From Aquimarina mycalae (GTDB lineage Bacteria; Bacteroidota; Bacteroidia; Flavobacteriales; Flavobacteriaceae): 64,000 nt of DNA. The stretch spans positions 248,001-312,000 of the forward strand of contig NZ_JARYGY010000004.1 in assembly GCF_029906345.1 (NCBI RefSeq). Direction: 5' to 3'. Made by a program: the position numbers and the translations under genes. The notes below the pieces were generated by a model. The model saw only the letters and a program-made list of their open reading frames with translations. It had not been told where the DNA came from and did no database searches. Below, in pieces: positions 25,237-34,500 of this stretch. Positions within the stretch are counted from its first letter, which is position 1. Every line of letters starts with the position of its first letter.

Positions 25237-25815
25237 CTATACTTCATCCCTTAAACCTAAAACCTTTTCTATAACGTTAGGAAAGTGTTTATATTCTAGT
25301 GTATGAATTGCCTTAGCCACATCTTCTGCGGTATCTTCTTTACGCACTAACGTTTTTGCCTGAAAAATAATAGCTCCCTCATCATAATGTTCGTTTACAT
25401 AATGGATCGTAATACCACTTTCTTTCTCCTTATTTCTAACTACTGCGTCGTGAACATGGTGTCCATACATACCTTTTCCTCCATATTTAGGAAGTAATGC
25501 TGGATGGATATTGATTACTTTATTTGGAAAAGCATCAATAACTTTTTTAGGAAAGATCCATAAAAATCCAGCTAATACAATAATGTCAGGTTGTGCATCA
25601 GTAAGTATGTTTAACACTTCATTTGTGTCATAAAATGACTGTTTGTCAAAGTGTAACGCCTTTACTTTTAGGTCATGAGCACGTTTCAAGACTTTGGCAC
25701 GCAGGTTGTTAGAGAACACATGTGTAACCTCAGCATTCTTTCGATCCTGAAAGTGTTTTATTATATTTTCGGCATTGGTACCAGAGCCGGAAGCAAAAAT
25801 GATAATACGCTTCAT
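25237..25815 (-). CDS. purN: Phosphoribosylglycinamide formyltransferase
   Basis: This is a 192-residue enzyme that transfers a formyl group from 10-formyl-THF to GAR, the third step of purine synthesis. It shows the N-terminal phosphate loop IFASGSGTNAENI, the folate site and catalytic Asn and His in NIHPALLPKYGGKGMYG, and GITIHYVNEHYDEG with the conserved His and Asp. The length is standard. It is divergent from acpP, the usual arrangement in this phylum, and upstream of rnhA. Confidence 0.93.
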   Translation of the reverse strand: MKRIIIFASGSGTNAENIIKHFQDRKNAEVTHVFSNNLRAKVLKRAHDLKVKALHFDKQSFYDTNEVLNILTDAQPDIIVLAGFLWIFPKKVIDAFPNKVINIHPALLPKYGGKGMYGHHVHDAVVRNKEKESGITIHYVNEHYDEGAIIFQAKTLVRKEDTAEDVAKAIHTLEYKHFPNVIEKVLGLRDEV

Positions 25816-25957
25816 AGTTTGATTGAATTGTTAATTAGAGAGCACAAAAAAAATAATTATTATCCATTTTTAGGTAGCAAAAAGCCAATACTTCCATATA
25901 TTTGATAAAATACAAATACATTTTTATAGGATTGTGGGGTTTTAAAATAAAGTTTTT

Positions 25958-25965
25958 TATTTTTG
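25958..25965 (+). promoter_or_regulatory. -7 promoter box of acpP
   Basis: TATTTTTG followed by CC lies 31 bases upstream of the acpP ATG. A TTG lies 23 bases further upstream, longer than the usual spacing. Confidence 0.55.
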
Positions 25966-25996
25966 CCACCTAATTAAAAAATTAAAATTAAACATT

Positions 25997-26230
25997 ATGT
26001 CAGACATTGCATCAAGAGTAAAAGCGATAATCGTTGACAAATTAGGAGTAGACGAAAATGAGGTTGTAACTGAAGCTAGCTTCACAAACGATCTAGGCGC
26101 TGATTCGTTAGACACTGTAGAATTGATTATGGAATTCGAAAAAGAATTTGATATTCAGATTCCAGATGATCAAGCTGAAAACATTGCAACAGTTGGTCAA
26201 GCAATATCTTATATTGAAGACGCAAAGTAA
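25997..26230 (+). CDS. acpP: Acyl carrier protein
   Basis: This is a 77-residue acidic four-helix carrier. The phosphopantetheine serine lies in [15 protein letters not shown]. It carries growing fatty acyl chains as thioesters in type II fatty acid synthesis. It lies 17 bp before fabF, the condensing enzyme that uses it, in the conserved acpP-fabF-rnc operon. Confidence 0.97.
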   Translation: MSDIASRVKAIIVDKLGVDENEVVTEASFTNDLGADSLDTVELIMEFEKEFDIQIPDDQAENIATVGQAISYIEDAK

Positions 26231-26247
26231 TAACTTCACAACACAAT

Positions 26248-27501
26248 ATGAATCTTAAGCGAGTTGTAGTCACAGGACTAGGGGCATTAACGCCCATCGG
26301 TAACAATATTGAAGAGTATTGGGATGGATTAGTACATGGTAAAAGCGGTTGCGCACCCATTACTTATTTCGACACCGAAAATTTCAAGACTAAATTTGCT
26401 TGCGAAGTCAAAAATTATAATCCCACAGATTATTTCGAAAGAAAAGAAGCACGTAAACTTGATAAATTTGCGCAGTACGCTATTGTTTCTTCAGAAGAAG
26501 CAATAAAAGATGCTGCTATTGATCTTGAGAAGGTTGATAAATTTAGAGTTGGTGTTATCTGGGGTGCTGGTATCGGTGGATTGGAAACTTTTCAGGAAGA
26601 AGTAATTGGTTATGCCAAGGGAAGCGGAACACCTCGTTTCAATCCTTTCTTTATTCCGAAAATGATCGCTGATATTGCTCCTGGACATATTTCTATCAGA
26701 AATGGTTTTATGGGACCTAACTATACTACGGTTTCGGCTTGTGCCTCTTCTGCCAATTCAATGATCGATGCTTTAAACTATATTCGTTTAGGGCACTGTG
26801 ATATCATTGTTACTGGAGGAAGTGAAGCGGCAGTTACTATTGCTGGTATGGGAGGGTTTAATGCTATGCATGCATTATCAACAAGAAATGAGAGTCCAGA
26901 AACTGCCTCTAGACCTTTTGATGCAACCAGAGATGGTTTTGTATTAGGAGAAGGTGGTGGAGCCCTTATTCTTGAAGAATATGAACACGCTAAAGCACGT
27001 GGTGCAAAAATCTATGCAGAGGTTGTAGGTGGTGGAATGTCTAGTGATGCTTATCACATGACTGCACCTCATCCAGATGGGATTGGAGTAGAACGTGTAA
27101 TGCTTAACTGTTTAAGAGATGCAGGTGTAAAACCAGAACAAGTAGATGCTATAAATACTCACGGAACATCCACTCCTTTAGGAGATGTTGCCGAATTGAA
27201 AGCAATTACTAAAGTTTTTGGTGATCATGCACCTAACATGAATATAAATTCAACAAAATCTATGACTGGACACTTACTTGGTGCAGCTGGAGCTATAGAA
27301 TCAATTGCTTCTATACTTGCGATGCAACATGGTATGATTCCACCAACAATCAATCACACTACTGTGGATGAAAACATAGATTCTAGGTTAAATTTAACTT
27401 TAAACAAAGCACAAAAACGTGATATTACATATGCAATGAGTAATACTTTTGGCTTTGGAGGTCATAATGCTTGTGTGTTATTTAAAAAACTAGACGAATA
27501 A
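26248..27501 (+). CDS. fabF: 3-oxoacyl-ACP synthase II
   Basis: The 417 residues form the KAS II condensing enzyme. The nucleophile Cys is in TVSACASSANSM, with catalytic His residues in NTHGTSTPLGD and KSMTGHLLGAAG and the C-terminal gating loop NTFGFGGHNA. It elongates acyl-ACP with malonyl-ACP. It starts with MNLKRVVVTGLGALTPIGN as expected. The rnc start lies 2 bp after its stop. Confidence 0.97.
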   Translation: MNLKRVVVTGLGALTPIGNNIEEYWDGLVHGKSGCAPITYFDTENFKTKFACEVKNYNPTDYFERKEARKLDKFAQYAIVSSEEAIKDAAIDLEKVDKFRVGVIWGAGIGGLETFQEEVIGYAKGSGTPRFNPFFIPKMIADIAPGHISIRNGFMGPNYTTVSACASSANSMIDALNYIRLGHCDIIVTGGSEAAVTIAGMGGFNAMHALSTRNESPETASRPFDATRDGFVLGEGGGALILEEYEHAKARGAKIYAEVVGGGMSSDAYHMTAPHPDGIGVERVMLNCLRDAGVKPEQVDAINTHGTSTPLGDVAELKAITKVFGDHAPNMNINSTKSMTGHLLGAAGAIESIASILAMQHGMIPPTINHTTVDENIDSRLNLTLNKAQKRDITYAMSNTFGFGGHNACVLFKKLDE

Positions 27502-27503
27502 TA

Positions 27504-28241
27504 ATGAGTGTTATTCGCAACATATTAAGTTCCCGCTCTGACAAGAACGGGAATTTTTTTTCAAAAATTCAAAAAATCCTTGGGTTCAAGCCCAAAAATA
27601 TTGGTCCTTACGAAAAAGCTTTTACACATAGATCATTAAATCTTAAGGACAAAAAAGGAAATGCTGTCAATTACGAAAGATTAGAATTTCTTGGTGATGC
27701 TATGCTAAGCAGCGTTATTGCCGCTCATCTTTTTAAAGAAGTTCCCGAAGGTAATGAAGGATACCTTACAAAAATGAGAGCTAAAGTAGTAAGTAGAAAG
27801 CACCTGAATGAATTAGGGAAAGATTTAAAATTGATTGACCTTGTTCGTACAAATATTCCAAAATCTCAATTCGGAATTAATATCCACGGAAACTTATTTG
27901 AAGCACTAATCGGTGCTATTTATCTAGACAGAGGATTTGTCTATTGTGAACGATTTATCCACGAAGCAGTTATCAACCCATATGTTGATATAGAAAGCCT
28001 CGAGGGACAAATTATTAGTTATAAAAGTCTATTGATAGAATGGTGTCAAAAAGAGAAAAATAACTTTAATTATGAAATTTACGAAGACACAGGAAAAGAT
28101 GAGATGAAACATTTTGCTGTAAAACTTTGGATTGATGAAAAGGTAGTTGCTAAGGCTCGTGCAACTTCTAAGAAAAAAGCAGAAGAAAAAGCTTCAAAAC
28201 GTGCATATTTTGCATTGCAATCAAAAATCAATTTGCCGTAA
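27504..28241 (+). CDS. rnc: Ribonuclease III
   Basis: This is a 245-residue double-stranded-RNA endonuclease. The catalytic domain has the signature NYERLEFLGDAMLSSVIA, with the acidic residues of the RNase III box, and a second acidic cluster in GNLFEALIGAIYLD. A C-terminal double-stranded RNA-binding domain (about 175-240) ends KKKAEEKASKRAYFAL. It processes rRNA and structured transcripts. It is the last gene of the acpP-fabF-rnc operon; the 194-bp gap to the next gene shows no clear signal. Confidence 0.95.
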   Translation: MSVIRNILSSRSDKNGNFFSKIQKILGFKPKNIGPYEKAFTHRSLNLKDKKGNAVNYERLEFLGDAMLSSVIAAHLFKEVPEGNEGYLTKMRAKVVSRKHLNELGKDLKLIDLVRTNIPKSQFGINIHGNLFEALIGAIYLDRGFVYCERFIHEAVINPYVDIESLEGQIISYKSLLIEWCQKEKNNFNYEIYEDTGKDEMKHFAVKLWIDEKVVAKARATSKKKAEEKASKRAYFALQSKINLP

Positions 28242-28435
28242 CATTTCGTTGTTTTTTTAATATCTTAAAAAAAAAGAATAACGTAAAAAAATACAGTTTT
28301 GTCTCTCGCTTAGCTCACAATTAGTTAAAAGATACTAACTCAATCGTTTTCGTATAATTTCTTTATGCTTTATTAAACTTCTAAGGGTATTTTATTTGTA
28401 TATTTCTCGATAATTCTGGAAAAATGTAATTTATA

Positions 28436-28927
28436 ATGGCAGTCCAAAGGTTAATATTAGATACCATTGATGATGATGATTATGATCTAATTGCTATTCA
28501 TTGTTCATTAGATTCATATAGACTTGCCTTTATGTTAAATAAAGATATGGATCTTCGACTTTCCAGAAAAAAAAATGATATAAAATTTGAATATGATTCT
28601 TATTCAGCACATTTTCCGCTGTTTCAGTATCACAATCATTTTCAATACAACACGTATAGTCTTTTGGGAAATAAGTTTAGAACAAAAATTGAATCCAATA
28701 CGGTGTCGACAAGTTTATTTACGTCGACAGAGGAGAGCAATTACGTTACTAAATATTTAATCCCAGAATTAAAAAATGTAGATTATTTTTTAAAGATCGA
28801 AGCTGAAAATTATCAGTTTTCTAGCAAGTCATTGACTGCTAGATTGTTAACCATTCCGCAAATCATAACAGCTTATGTTGTGGATTATACCCAACTAAAA
28901 TCAAAGAACAACTTAATATTTGAATAA
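28436..28927 (+). CDS. IPExxxVDY family protein
   Basis: This is a 163-residue protein named for its C-terminal motif, here IPQIITAYVVDY near residue 140. The family is restricted to Bacteroidota, is usually found between rnc and pyk as here, and has no known function. It has no signal peptide or membrane helix and is rich in aromatic and charged residues. Its stop overlaps the pyk start (TAATG), implying translational coupling with pyruvate kinase. Confidence 0.85.
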   Translation: MAVQRLILDTIDDDDYDLIAIHCSLDSYRLAFMLNKDMDLRLSRKKNDIKFEYDSYSAHFPLFQYHNHFQYNTYSLLGNKFRTKIESNTVSTSLFTSTEESNYVTKYLIPELKNVDYFLKIEAENYQFSSKSLTARLLTIPQIITAYVVDYTQLKSKNNLIFE

Positions 28928-30354
28928 TGCCAAAACGTAAAAAGACTAAAATAGTGGCAACACTTGGACCTGCTACCAGTACTAAAGGTATTTTGAAAAA
29001 AATGCTAAATGCAGGTGTAAATGTTTTTAGAATAAATTTTTCTCATGCCGACTATGAAGATGTAAAAGAACGCGTAAAAATGATACGTGACTTAAGTGAA
29101 GAATTTGGTTATAATGCAGCGATATTAGCAGATTTACAAGGGCCCAAATTGAGAGTTGGTGTCATGAAAGGTGATGTGATCGTTCAGGATGGTGATTTTA
29201 TTAACTTTACAACAGGTACTCCTTTTGAGGGCACTGCAGAAAGTGTCTATATGAACTATGCTGATTTTCCTAAAGATGTTAAATCAGGGGAACGAATTCT
29301 ACTTGATGACGGGAAATTAATATTTGAAGTAGTTTCTTCTAATAATAAAGACACTGTTAAGGCTAAAGTAATACAAGGAGGACCTTTAAAATCAAAAAAA
29401 GGAGTGAATCTTCCTAATACTGATATCTCTTTACCAGCGCTTACTGAAAAAGATGTAAAAGATGCAATTTTTGCCTGTAGTTTAGAAGTAGATTGGGTTG
29501 CATTATCTTTTGTACGTCATGCTCAGGATCTTATAGAGCTACAAGACTTAATCAAAGAACATAGCGAACACAAAATTCCTATTGTAGCCAAAATCGAAAA
29601 ACCTGAAGGTGTTGAGAATATTGATAAAATTGTAGCTTATTGTGATGGTTTAATGGTAGCTAGAGGGGATTTAGGAGTAGAAATTCCAGCGCAAGAAGTA
29701 CCTCTGATTCAAAAGAAATTAGTTTTAAAAGCTAAAACAGCTCGAATACCGGTGATCATTGCAACGCAGATGATGGAAACTATGATCGACAGCTTGACAC
29801 CAACTCGTGCCGAGGTTAATGATGTAGCTAATTCTGTAATGGATGGTGCAGATGCCGTAATGTTATCTGGCGAAACATCTGTTGGTAAATATCCAGTGCA
29901 GGTTATTGAAACAATGACCAAGATAATTAATAGTGTAGAAAACTCTGATCTTATACAGGTTCCGCAAAACCCTCCTCATATCAGAACGAATCGATTTATC
30001 ACGAAATCTATCTGCTATCATGCAGCTCACATGGCTAATGACATTGACGCTAAAGCAATTTGTACATTAACAAACAGTGGATATACTGCTTTTCAGATCT
30101 CTGCTTGGAGACCAGGAGCACATATTCTTGTTTTTACCAGTAATAAAAGAATTCTTTCGCAGCTTAGCTTACTCTGGGGAGTAAAAGCATTCTATTATGA
30201 CAAATATGTAAGTACAGATGAAACCGTACAAGACGTTAATAATTTAGCCTTAGAACGCGGTTTTGTTGAAAAAGGAGATATGCTGATTAATCTAGCCGCC
30301 ATGCCTGTTGCCGAAAAAGGAATGGTGAACACACTAAGAGTATCTCAAACATAA
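28927..30354 (+). CDS. pyk: Pyruvate kinase
   Basis: This is a 475-residue glycolytic enzyme converting PEP and ADP to pyruvate and ATP. The N-terminus is KKTKIVATLGPAT. Metal and substrate motifs include RINFSHADYED, ILADLQGPKLRVG, the active-site KIEKPEG with the catalytic Lys, and ARGDLGVEIP. MLSGETSVGKYPV and a C-terminal regulatory domain follow. It is coupled to the IPExxxVDY gene upstream. Confidence 0.95.
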   Translation: MPKRKKTKIVATLGPATSTKGILKKMLNAGVNVFRINFSHADYEDVKERVKMIRDLSEEFGYNAAILADLQGPKLRVGVMKGDVIVQDGDFINFTTGTPFEGTAESVYMNYADFPKDVKSGERILLDDGKLIFEVVSSNNKDTVKAKVIQGGPLKSKKGVNLPNTDISLPALTEKDVKDAIFACSLEVDWVALSFVRHAQDLIELQDLIKEHSEHKIPIVAKIEKPEGVENIDKIVAYCDGLMVARGDLGVEIPAQEVPLIQKKLVLKAKTARIPVIIATQMMETMIDSLTPTRAEVNDVANSVMDGADAVMLSGETSVGKYPVQVIETMTKIINSVENSDLIQVPQNPPHIRTNRFITKSICYHAAHMANDIDAKAICTLTNSGYTAFQISAWRPGAHILVFTSNKRILSQLSLLWGVKAFYYDKYVSTDETVQDVNNLALERGFVEKGDMLINLAAMPVAEKGMVNTLRVSQT

Positions 30355-30409
30355 ACGTATTTCTCTTATAAACGCTATACAAAGAGAAGTAGCCTAAAAT
30401 ATAGTTTAT

Positions 30410-30481
30410 TGTCAAATCGAGCTTGTAGAAGTTTTTGAATTGTTGATTTTTTAAAATGTCTTCGACAAGCTCAGACTGACA
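30410..30481. repeat. REP-like inverted repeat between convergent genes
   Basis: The left arm TGTCAAATCGAGCTTGTAGA (from 30410) and the right arm, whose reverse complement is TGTCAGTCTGAGCTTGTCGA, share most positions. About 28 bp of AT-rich sequence lies between them. GAGCTTGTCGAAG-type units are, as I recall, common dispersed intergenic repeats in flavobacteria. It lies between pyk and the response regulator gene and could form a terminator-like hairpin for both. Confidence 0.6.
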
Positions 30482-30522
30482 TCTGAATATTTTTATAACT
30501 TTTTTAGATAACCTCTTTTATT

Positions 30523-30930
30523 CTAAACAGCACTAAAAATTGATTCTAATTCTCCAATAGTAATAGGTTTAATCAAATAATCTTTGATACCATTAATGCT
30601 TTTGGTTTTTTTGATATCTAATGGATTGATAGAAGAGCTCACAATATATAGTGTAATTACTTTTCCAAATCTATTTTTGATATTTGTGAAGTTGGCTAAG
30701 AACTCCCATCCATCCATTATTGGCATATTAAGGTCTAAAAATATAATTTCAGGAATACTTTCTTCATTCATATTACTTAGAATAGCTTCAAAATATCCTA
30801 ATGCCTCTTTCCCATTTTCAAATATCAATAGGTTTTGACAAAGCTGTTTTGCTTCAATGATTCGTTTAACTAAATTCACATAGACACTATCATCATCGAT
30901 GATACATGCTACTCCTATTTTATCGCCCAT
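30523..30930 (-). CDS. Single-domain response regulator
   Basis: The 135 residues form only a receiver domain. It has an acidic pocket in CIIDDDSV, phosphoacceptor D66 in IIFLDLNMPIMDGW, a Thr/Ser switch in LYIVSSS and Lys in YLIKPI. With no output domain it must act by protein contact. It starts 18 bp after the histidine kinase stop, so the kinase is its likely partner. Confidence 0.9.
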   Translation of the reverse strand: MGDKIGVACIIDDDSVYVNLVKRIIEAKQLCQNLLIFENGKEALGYFEAILSNMNEESIPEIIFLDLNMPIMDGWEFLANFTNIKNRFGKVITLYIVSSSINPLDIKKTKSINGIKDYLIKPITIGELESIFSAV

Positions 30931-30948
30931 TATATATGAATTGTGTGT

Positions 30949-32400
30949 TTAAAATTCAATTGTAAAAGTTGTTCCTTTATTAACCTCACTGTCCACAGAA
31001 ATGTTACCATCCATTGCTTCTACTTGGTTCTTTGTTAAGAATAATCCAATTCCTACGGCATCTTTGTTGTAATGAAATGTTTTATACATCCCAAAAACTT
31101 TGTCCTTAAAAAGAGCCATATCAATACCAACCCCGTTATCCGATACTTTTAAATATTTTTCCCCTTTTTCAATATATGTTTTTATAATAATAATAGGGTC
31201 TCTATCTGGGTGTTTATATTTAATTGCGTTAGTGATCAGGTTCAATAAAATACTTTCTAAATATGCTGGGATATATTTAACTTCTTCTACCTCATTAAAA
31301 TCCGAACGTATTTGACAATTACTATTATTAATCATATGACTAATTCCATTGATTACTAACTTTAAAGCTTCTTTAAACTTTACGGGTACTCGTTCTTGTT
31401 TATTATTGGTTTGTATTGTTACAATTTCATTGAGGTGCTCTATAGTTGTATTCAGGTTAGAAGAAATGGTTTTAACCTCTTTAATTAGTTCTTCTTTTTC
31501 TTTTGGGTCATCAATATCTTCAATCAGTTGCACTAATAATGATAAGTTACTGGTATGTGATCTAAGGTTATGAGATACAATATGAGCAAAATTAAATAGT
31601 CTTGAATTCTGCGCAGCTATAATATCAACAGACTGCTGTAATTTAATTTCTTTACTTTTTATATCATCAATATCCTGAAAAACTCCTCGAATACCAATGA
31701 TTTCTTTACTCTCATTATACATTGGTTTTCCTATTGCTCTTGCCCAAAACTCTCTATTATTAGCAGTGACCATCTTTATTTCGGTATTAAATGGAGTTCC
31801 CATCATAGCGCAATTAAAAAAACAATCTGCTGCCAATTGCCTACAGTCTTCAGTATAATAATTTGCAGAGTCTTTTAGAGAAGGTTTATAATCTTCTGGA
31901 TATTCTAATATTCTATACGTTTCAAAATCCCAGTGACTTTCTTTTTTATTAAAATCTACATACCAACTACCCGTTGCGGTCATCTGGGCAGTTTCTTTAT
32001 AATAGAAATTATCTTTTTTTAAGGCCTTATCTAGTTCTAATCTGATCTCAAAGAAAAATATAAAATTAACTCCAGATTTTATATTTACAGGCAATTCATC
32101 ATTTGTAGCACATCTAAATAGTTGATAATTCCCCTGTTTATTCAGTATTTTAATATGCTGTTTAAAATTTAGATTATTATTCCTGTAATTAAGAAAATTA
32201 TCTCTAAAAACCTCAACATCTTCTTTGTGCAATAATCGATTTAAAAAAAAGTCTAAATTGGATTGTACATCATTACTAGTATATCCAAGGGTTTCATAAA
32301 AATTTTCTGACCAATTTTCTCTATAAGGATCATGATGCAACTCCCAATAACCCGTATTGAAATCTTGCATTACATTATTAAAAAGTTCATTCTGGAGCAT
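30949..32400 (-). CDS. PAS-domain sensor histidine kinase
   Basis: This is a 483-residue cytoplasmic kinase with no membrane segment. Two PAS folds (about 10-115 and 130-250, each with WE.../GYTSNDV-type and GIRGVFQDI elements) precede the dimerisation helix, with the phospho-His in FAHIVSHNLRSHTSN near residue 275. The ATPase domain has NLITNAIKY, DNGVGID, GIGLFLTKN and GTTFTIEF. HNLRSH is typical of Bacteroidota PAS kinases that pair with stand-alone receivers such as the one encoded next. The signal is unknown. Confidence 0.9.
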   Translation of the reverse strand: MLQNELFNNVMQDFNTGYWELHHDPYRENWSENFYETLGYTSNDVQSNLDFFLNRLLHKEDVEVFRDNFLNYRNNNLNFKQHIKILNKQGNYQLFRCATNDELPVNIKSGVNFIFFFEIRLELDKALKKDNFYYKETAQMTATGSWYVDFNKKESHWDFETYRILEYPEDYKPSLKDSANYYTEDCRQLAADCFFNCAMMGTPFNTEIKMVTANNREFWARAIGKPMYNESKEIIGIRGVFQDIDDIKSKEIKLQQSVDIIAAQNSRLFNFAHIVSHNLRSHTSNLSLLVQLIEDIDDPKEKEELIKEVKTISSNLNTTIEHLNEIVTIQTNNKQERVPVKFKEALKLVINGISHMINNSNCQIRSDFNEVEEVKYIPAYLESILLNLITNAIKYKHPDRDPIIIIKTYIEKGEKYLKVSDNGVGIDMALFKDKVFGMYKTFHYNKDAVGIGLFLTKNQVEAMDGNISVDSEVNKGTTFTIEF

Positions 32401-32444
32401 TAAAATCGGCTAAAAAAACATTGATCCTAACAAGATAAGGATTT

Positions 32445-32846
32445 CTAGTTGTTTTCTTCAATTTTATCTAATCTTATAGATAGTGCTTTTGTAGAAATCT
32501 GAACTTCAATAAATGATAAAAAAAGTGAAATCATTAGTGCAAACAAACTTATTCCAAATATTAAGTTTGCTAAACTATTTTCTTCAACATATAATAAAAA
32601 CATAGTGACTACACTGGTAAGAAAGCTAACTATAGCTATAGCTTGCATATTTCTTATTAACCATAATCGTTTTCTTAGATTTTGGATTTGCAATACTGTG
32701 TTTTTTGATGGTGAAGTAAGATACTCTTTATGTAATTGACGTATCAATGCTGCTATTGCCAAATATCTAGCATTATAAGCCAACATGGTTAAGGATATAG
32801 CTGGAAAAAGTAATGCTGGAATACTCATCGTAAGTGTCATAATCAA
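32445..32846 (-). CDS. DUF2721 family membrane protein
   Basis: The 133 residues contain three predicted helices: near 5-25 (IPALLFPAISLTMLAYNARY), 67-88 and 95-118. The ALLFPAISL...YNARYLAI start matches DUF2721, whose function is unknown. It is upstream of the PAS kinase on the same strand (44 bp gap) and could be cotranscribed with it. Confidence 0.8.
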   Translation of the reverse strand: MIMTLTMSIPALLFPAISLTMLAYNARYLAIAALIRQLHKEYLTSPSKNTVLQIQNLRKRLWLIRNMQAIAIVSFLTSVVTMFLLYVEENSLANLIFGISLFALMISLFLSFIEVQISTKALSIRLDKIEENN

Positions 32847-32899
32847 ATACTTTATACAACACTAAGGTAGCCTAATTTACCATACTTTGTTTCATAATT

Positions 32900-33622
32900 T
32901 TAATCATTTTCGAAACTAAATAACCCCATTGCGCTTTCTATTGTATTATCTTGATTCAGCCCTTTTCCCCATTGTCCAATAAAACTAGCAGCGGGTAGAC
33001 TAGTACTACCATTCAAATAGCCTGTCATTGTTAAATTTTCTCCTGGCATATTTGAGATTGTATAGTTAATAGTTATGTTGCTATCATCTGCGATCCAGGT
33101 TCCTGTTCCAATAAAACTTACATCATTTTCGCTAGATGATGACAATGCGACATTACCTTCTTTAGATAATATCAAAAAAGTATCATTCATGATTGTAGAA
33201 ATGTCTGGTTCTTCTGAAGTATCATTGTTAAACCCTCCAACAAAAAAACCTTCAGTAAAAGTGTTTTTAATGGTTATTGTTACGGTAGCGGTTTGAGATG
33301 AGTTGGCCGCAGTAATATAAATATCCCTTTCTCCTATTGGAAAAGATCGATTCCATGATAAAACGCCAGTTTCCTCATCAATAAACACTACTCTGCCAAC
33401 CAGGTCATCTCCTTTTGATCCCAGCATAGATGTAGCAGTGAAACTTCCCTTTTCTTCTAACCAGTTTACAATAGGTGCTGGTGTTTCTCCTGTTTCTAAA
33501 AAAGTGTTTTCTATAAATGTTTTTTCATATTCAATTCTTAAACTATTAGCGTCATCATCATTATTACAAGCATTTATGATTACAAAAAATAGTAATCCCA
33601 ATATATATTTAATTGTTTTCAT
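32900..33622 (-). CDS. Hypothetical surface lipoprotein
   Basis: The start is placed at ATG 33622 (MKTIKYILGLLFFVIINAC), because the open frame extends upstream to 33688 without a sensible signal peptide. The lipobox is INAC followed by NNDDDA. The mature ~220 residues look like one or two beta-sandwich domains with many N, T and S residues. The stretch SLPAASFIGQWGKGLNQDN near the C-terminus is notable. No family is recognised. It is the first of a run of exported proteins on this strand; the terminator at 33706 lies just upstream. Confidence 0.7.
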   Translation of the reverse strand: MKTIKYILGLLFFVIINACNNDDDANSLRIEYEKTFIENTFLETGETPAPIVNWLEEKGSFTATSMLGSKGDDLVGRVVFIDEETGVLSWNRSFPIGERDIYITAANSSQTATVTITIKNTFTEGFFVGGFNNDTSEEPDISTIMNDTFLILSKEGNVALSSSSENDVSFIGTGTWIADDSNITINYTISNMPGENLTMTGYLNGSTSLPAASFIGQWGKGLNQDNTIESAMGLFSFEND

Positions 33623-33705
33623 CTTTTCTTTACTCTTAATTAGTCTTAGATAATACTCTCTCTTAGTTCGTATACTAAATAGGAGCATTTTTATTGTCTA
33701 TTTTT

Positions 33706-33743
33706 AATGAACAGCAAGCTTGATATTAAGTTTGCTGTTCATT
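33706..33743 (-). terminator. Terminator after the collagen-like lipoprotein gene
   Basis: The ~15-bp stem AATGAACAGCAAGCTT / AAGTTTGCTGTTCATT, followed on the minus strand by TAAAAATAG, ends the 33804-34379 transcript. Confidence 0.8.
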
Positions 33744-33803
33744 TAATAAAAAATAGGTAACATCAATAAGTCAAGGGGTAAAACAGCTAATTCCTTGTAT
33801 CTA

Positions 33804-34379
33804 TTATTTAATATTAAAAAGAGCTGTTACTTCTTCGTATGACATCTTTTTATAATCATTAACCGACTTAGTTGAACCTACACCGCCAGGAATTATGACA
33901 TATCTGAAGCTATCAAAGAATGCAAATGCACTAGTAGCGCCATCCAAAGTTGCTACTTGTACTCTTAGGGTAAAGCCACCATTAAAACTAGCAACCTCAA
34001 AGCCATAAAAGTCATTATCCGAAACAGCTATATATGGTAGCTGATTAATCTCAGTAACTATTGCATTAATTTCGCGTCTACCGTAAACTAATAATATATC
34101 TTGAGTAAGGTCAAAATCACCAACACCTAACGTAGCCAACAATTGCGTATTGGTTTCTTCGGCTAATCCACCACTATTTTCATAATCTCTAATGATCCAA
34201 TCGGAATAAATAACATTAGCCGTTCCTGGATCTCCTTGGTCACCTTGTGGTCCTTGATCTCCTTGAAGCCCTTGTTCTCCTTGTGGCCCAACAGCTCCAT
34301 CTTCTCCTTCACAGGAGATAATACTCGCAGATATTAATAGAATTGCGATACATCCAATTAAATTTTTCATTGCTTTCAT
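33804..34379 (-). CDS. Lipoprotein with short collagen-like Gly-X-Y tract
   Basis: This is a 191-residue protein. The signal peptide ends IISC (lipobox). It is followed at once by a collagen-like run of about nine Gly-X-Y triplets (GAVGPQGEQGLQGDQGPQGD, continuing to DPGT), then a ~130-residue globular domain of unknown fold. Such stalks occur in many Bacteroidota surface lipoproteins and may trimerise. The gene has its own operator-promoter (34407-34469), sharing a 35-bp dyad with the kelch and TPR genes, which suggests it belongs to the same regulon. Confidence 0.8.
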   Translation of the reverse strand: MKAMKNLIGCIAILLISASIISCEGEDGAVGPQGEQGLQGDQGPQGDQGDPGTANVIYSDWIIRDYENSGGLAEETNTQLLATLGVGDFDLTQDILLVYGRREINAIVTEINQLPYIAVSDNDFYGFEVASFNGGFTLRVQVATLDGATSAFAFFDSFRYVIIPGGVGSTKSVNDYKKMSYEEVTALFNIK

Positions 34380-34406
34380 CTTATAAAAGTTTTTATGTTA
34401 ATGAAG

Positions 34407-34469
34407 CAAACTTAGATACGAATTGCTTTTCGAATGTCCGATATATTTGAAACTCAAAGAATCCGGACG
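34407..34469 (-). promoter_or_regulatory. Dyad operator and promoter A
   Basis: The -7 box TAAGTTTG (minus strand, 34407-34414) lies 20 bp from a 35-bp dyad (34435-34469). The plus strand of the dyad has outer arms GTCCG / CGGAC and inner arms TTTGA / TCAAA, both centred on base 34452. The -33 TTG is absent (CAT instead), as in an activator-dependent promoter. The ATG is 28 bases past the -7 box. Confidence 0.75.
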
Positions 34470-34500
34470 TATTTAATAAGTAAAAAAATGTTCTAGGGTT

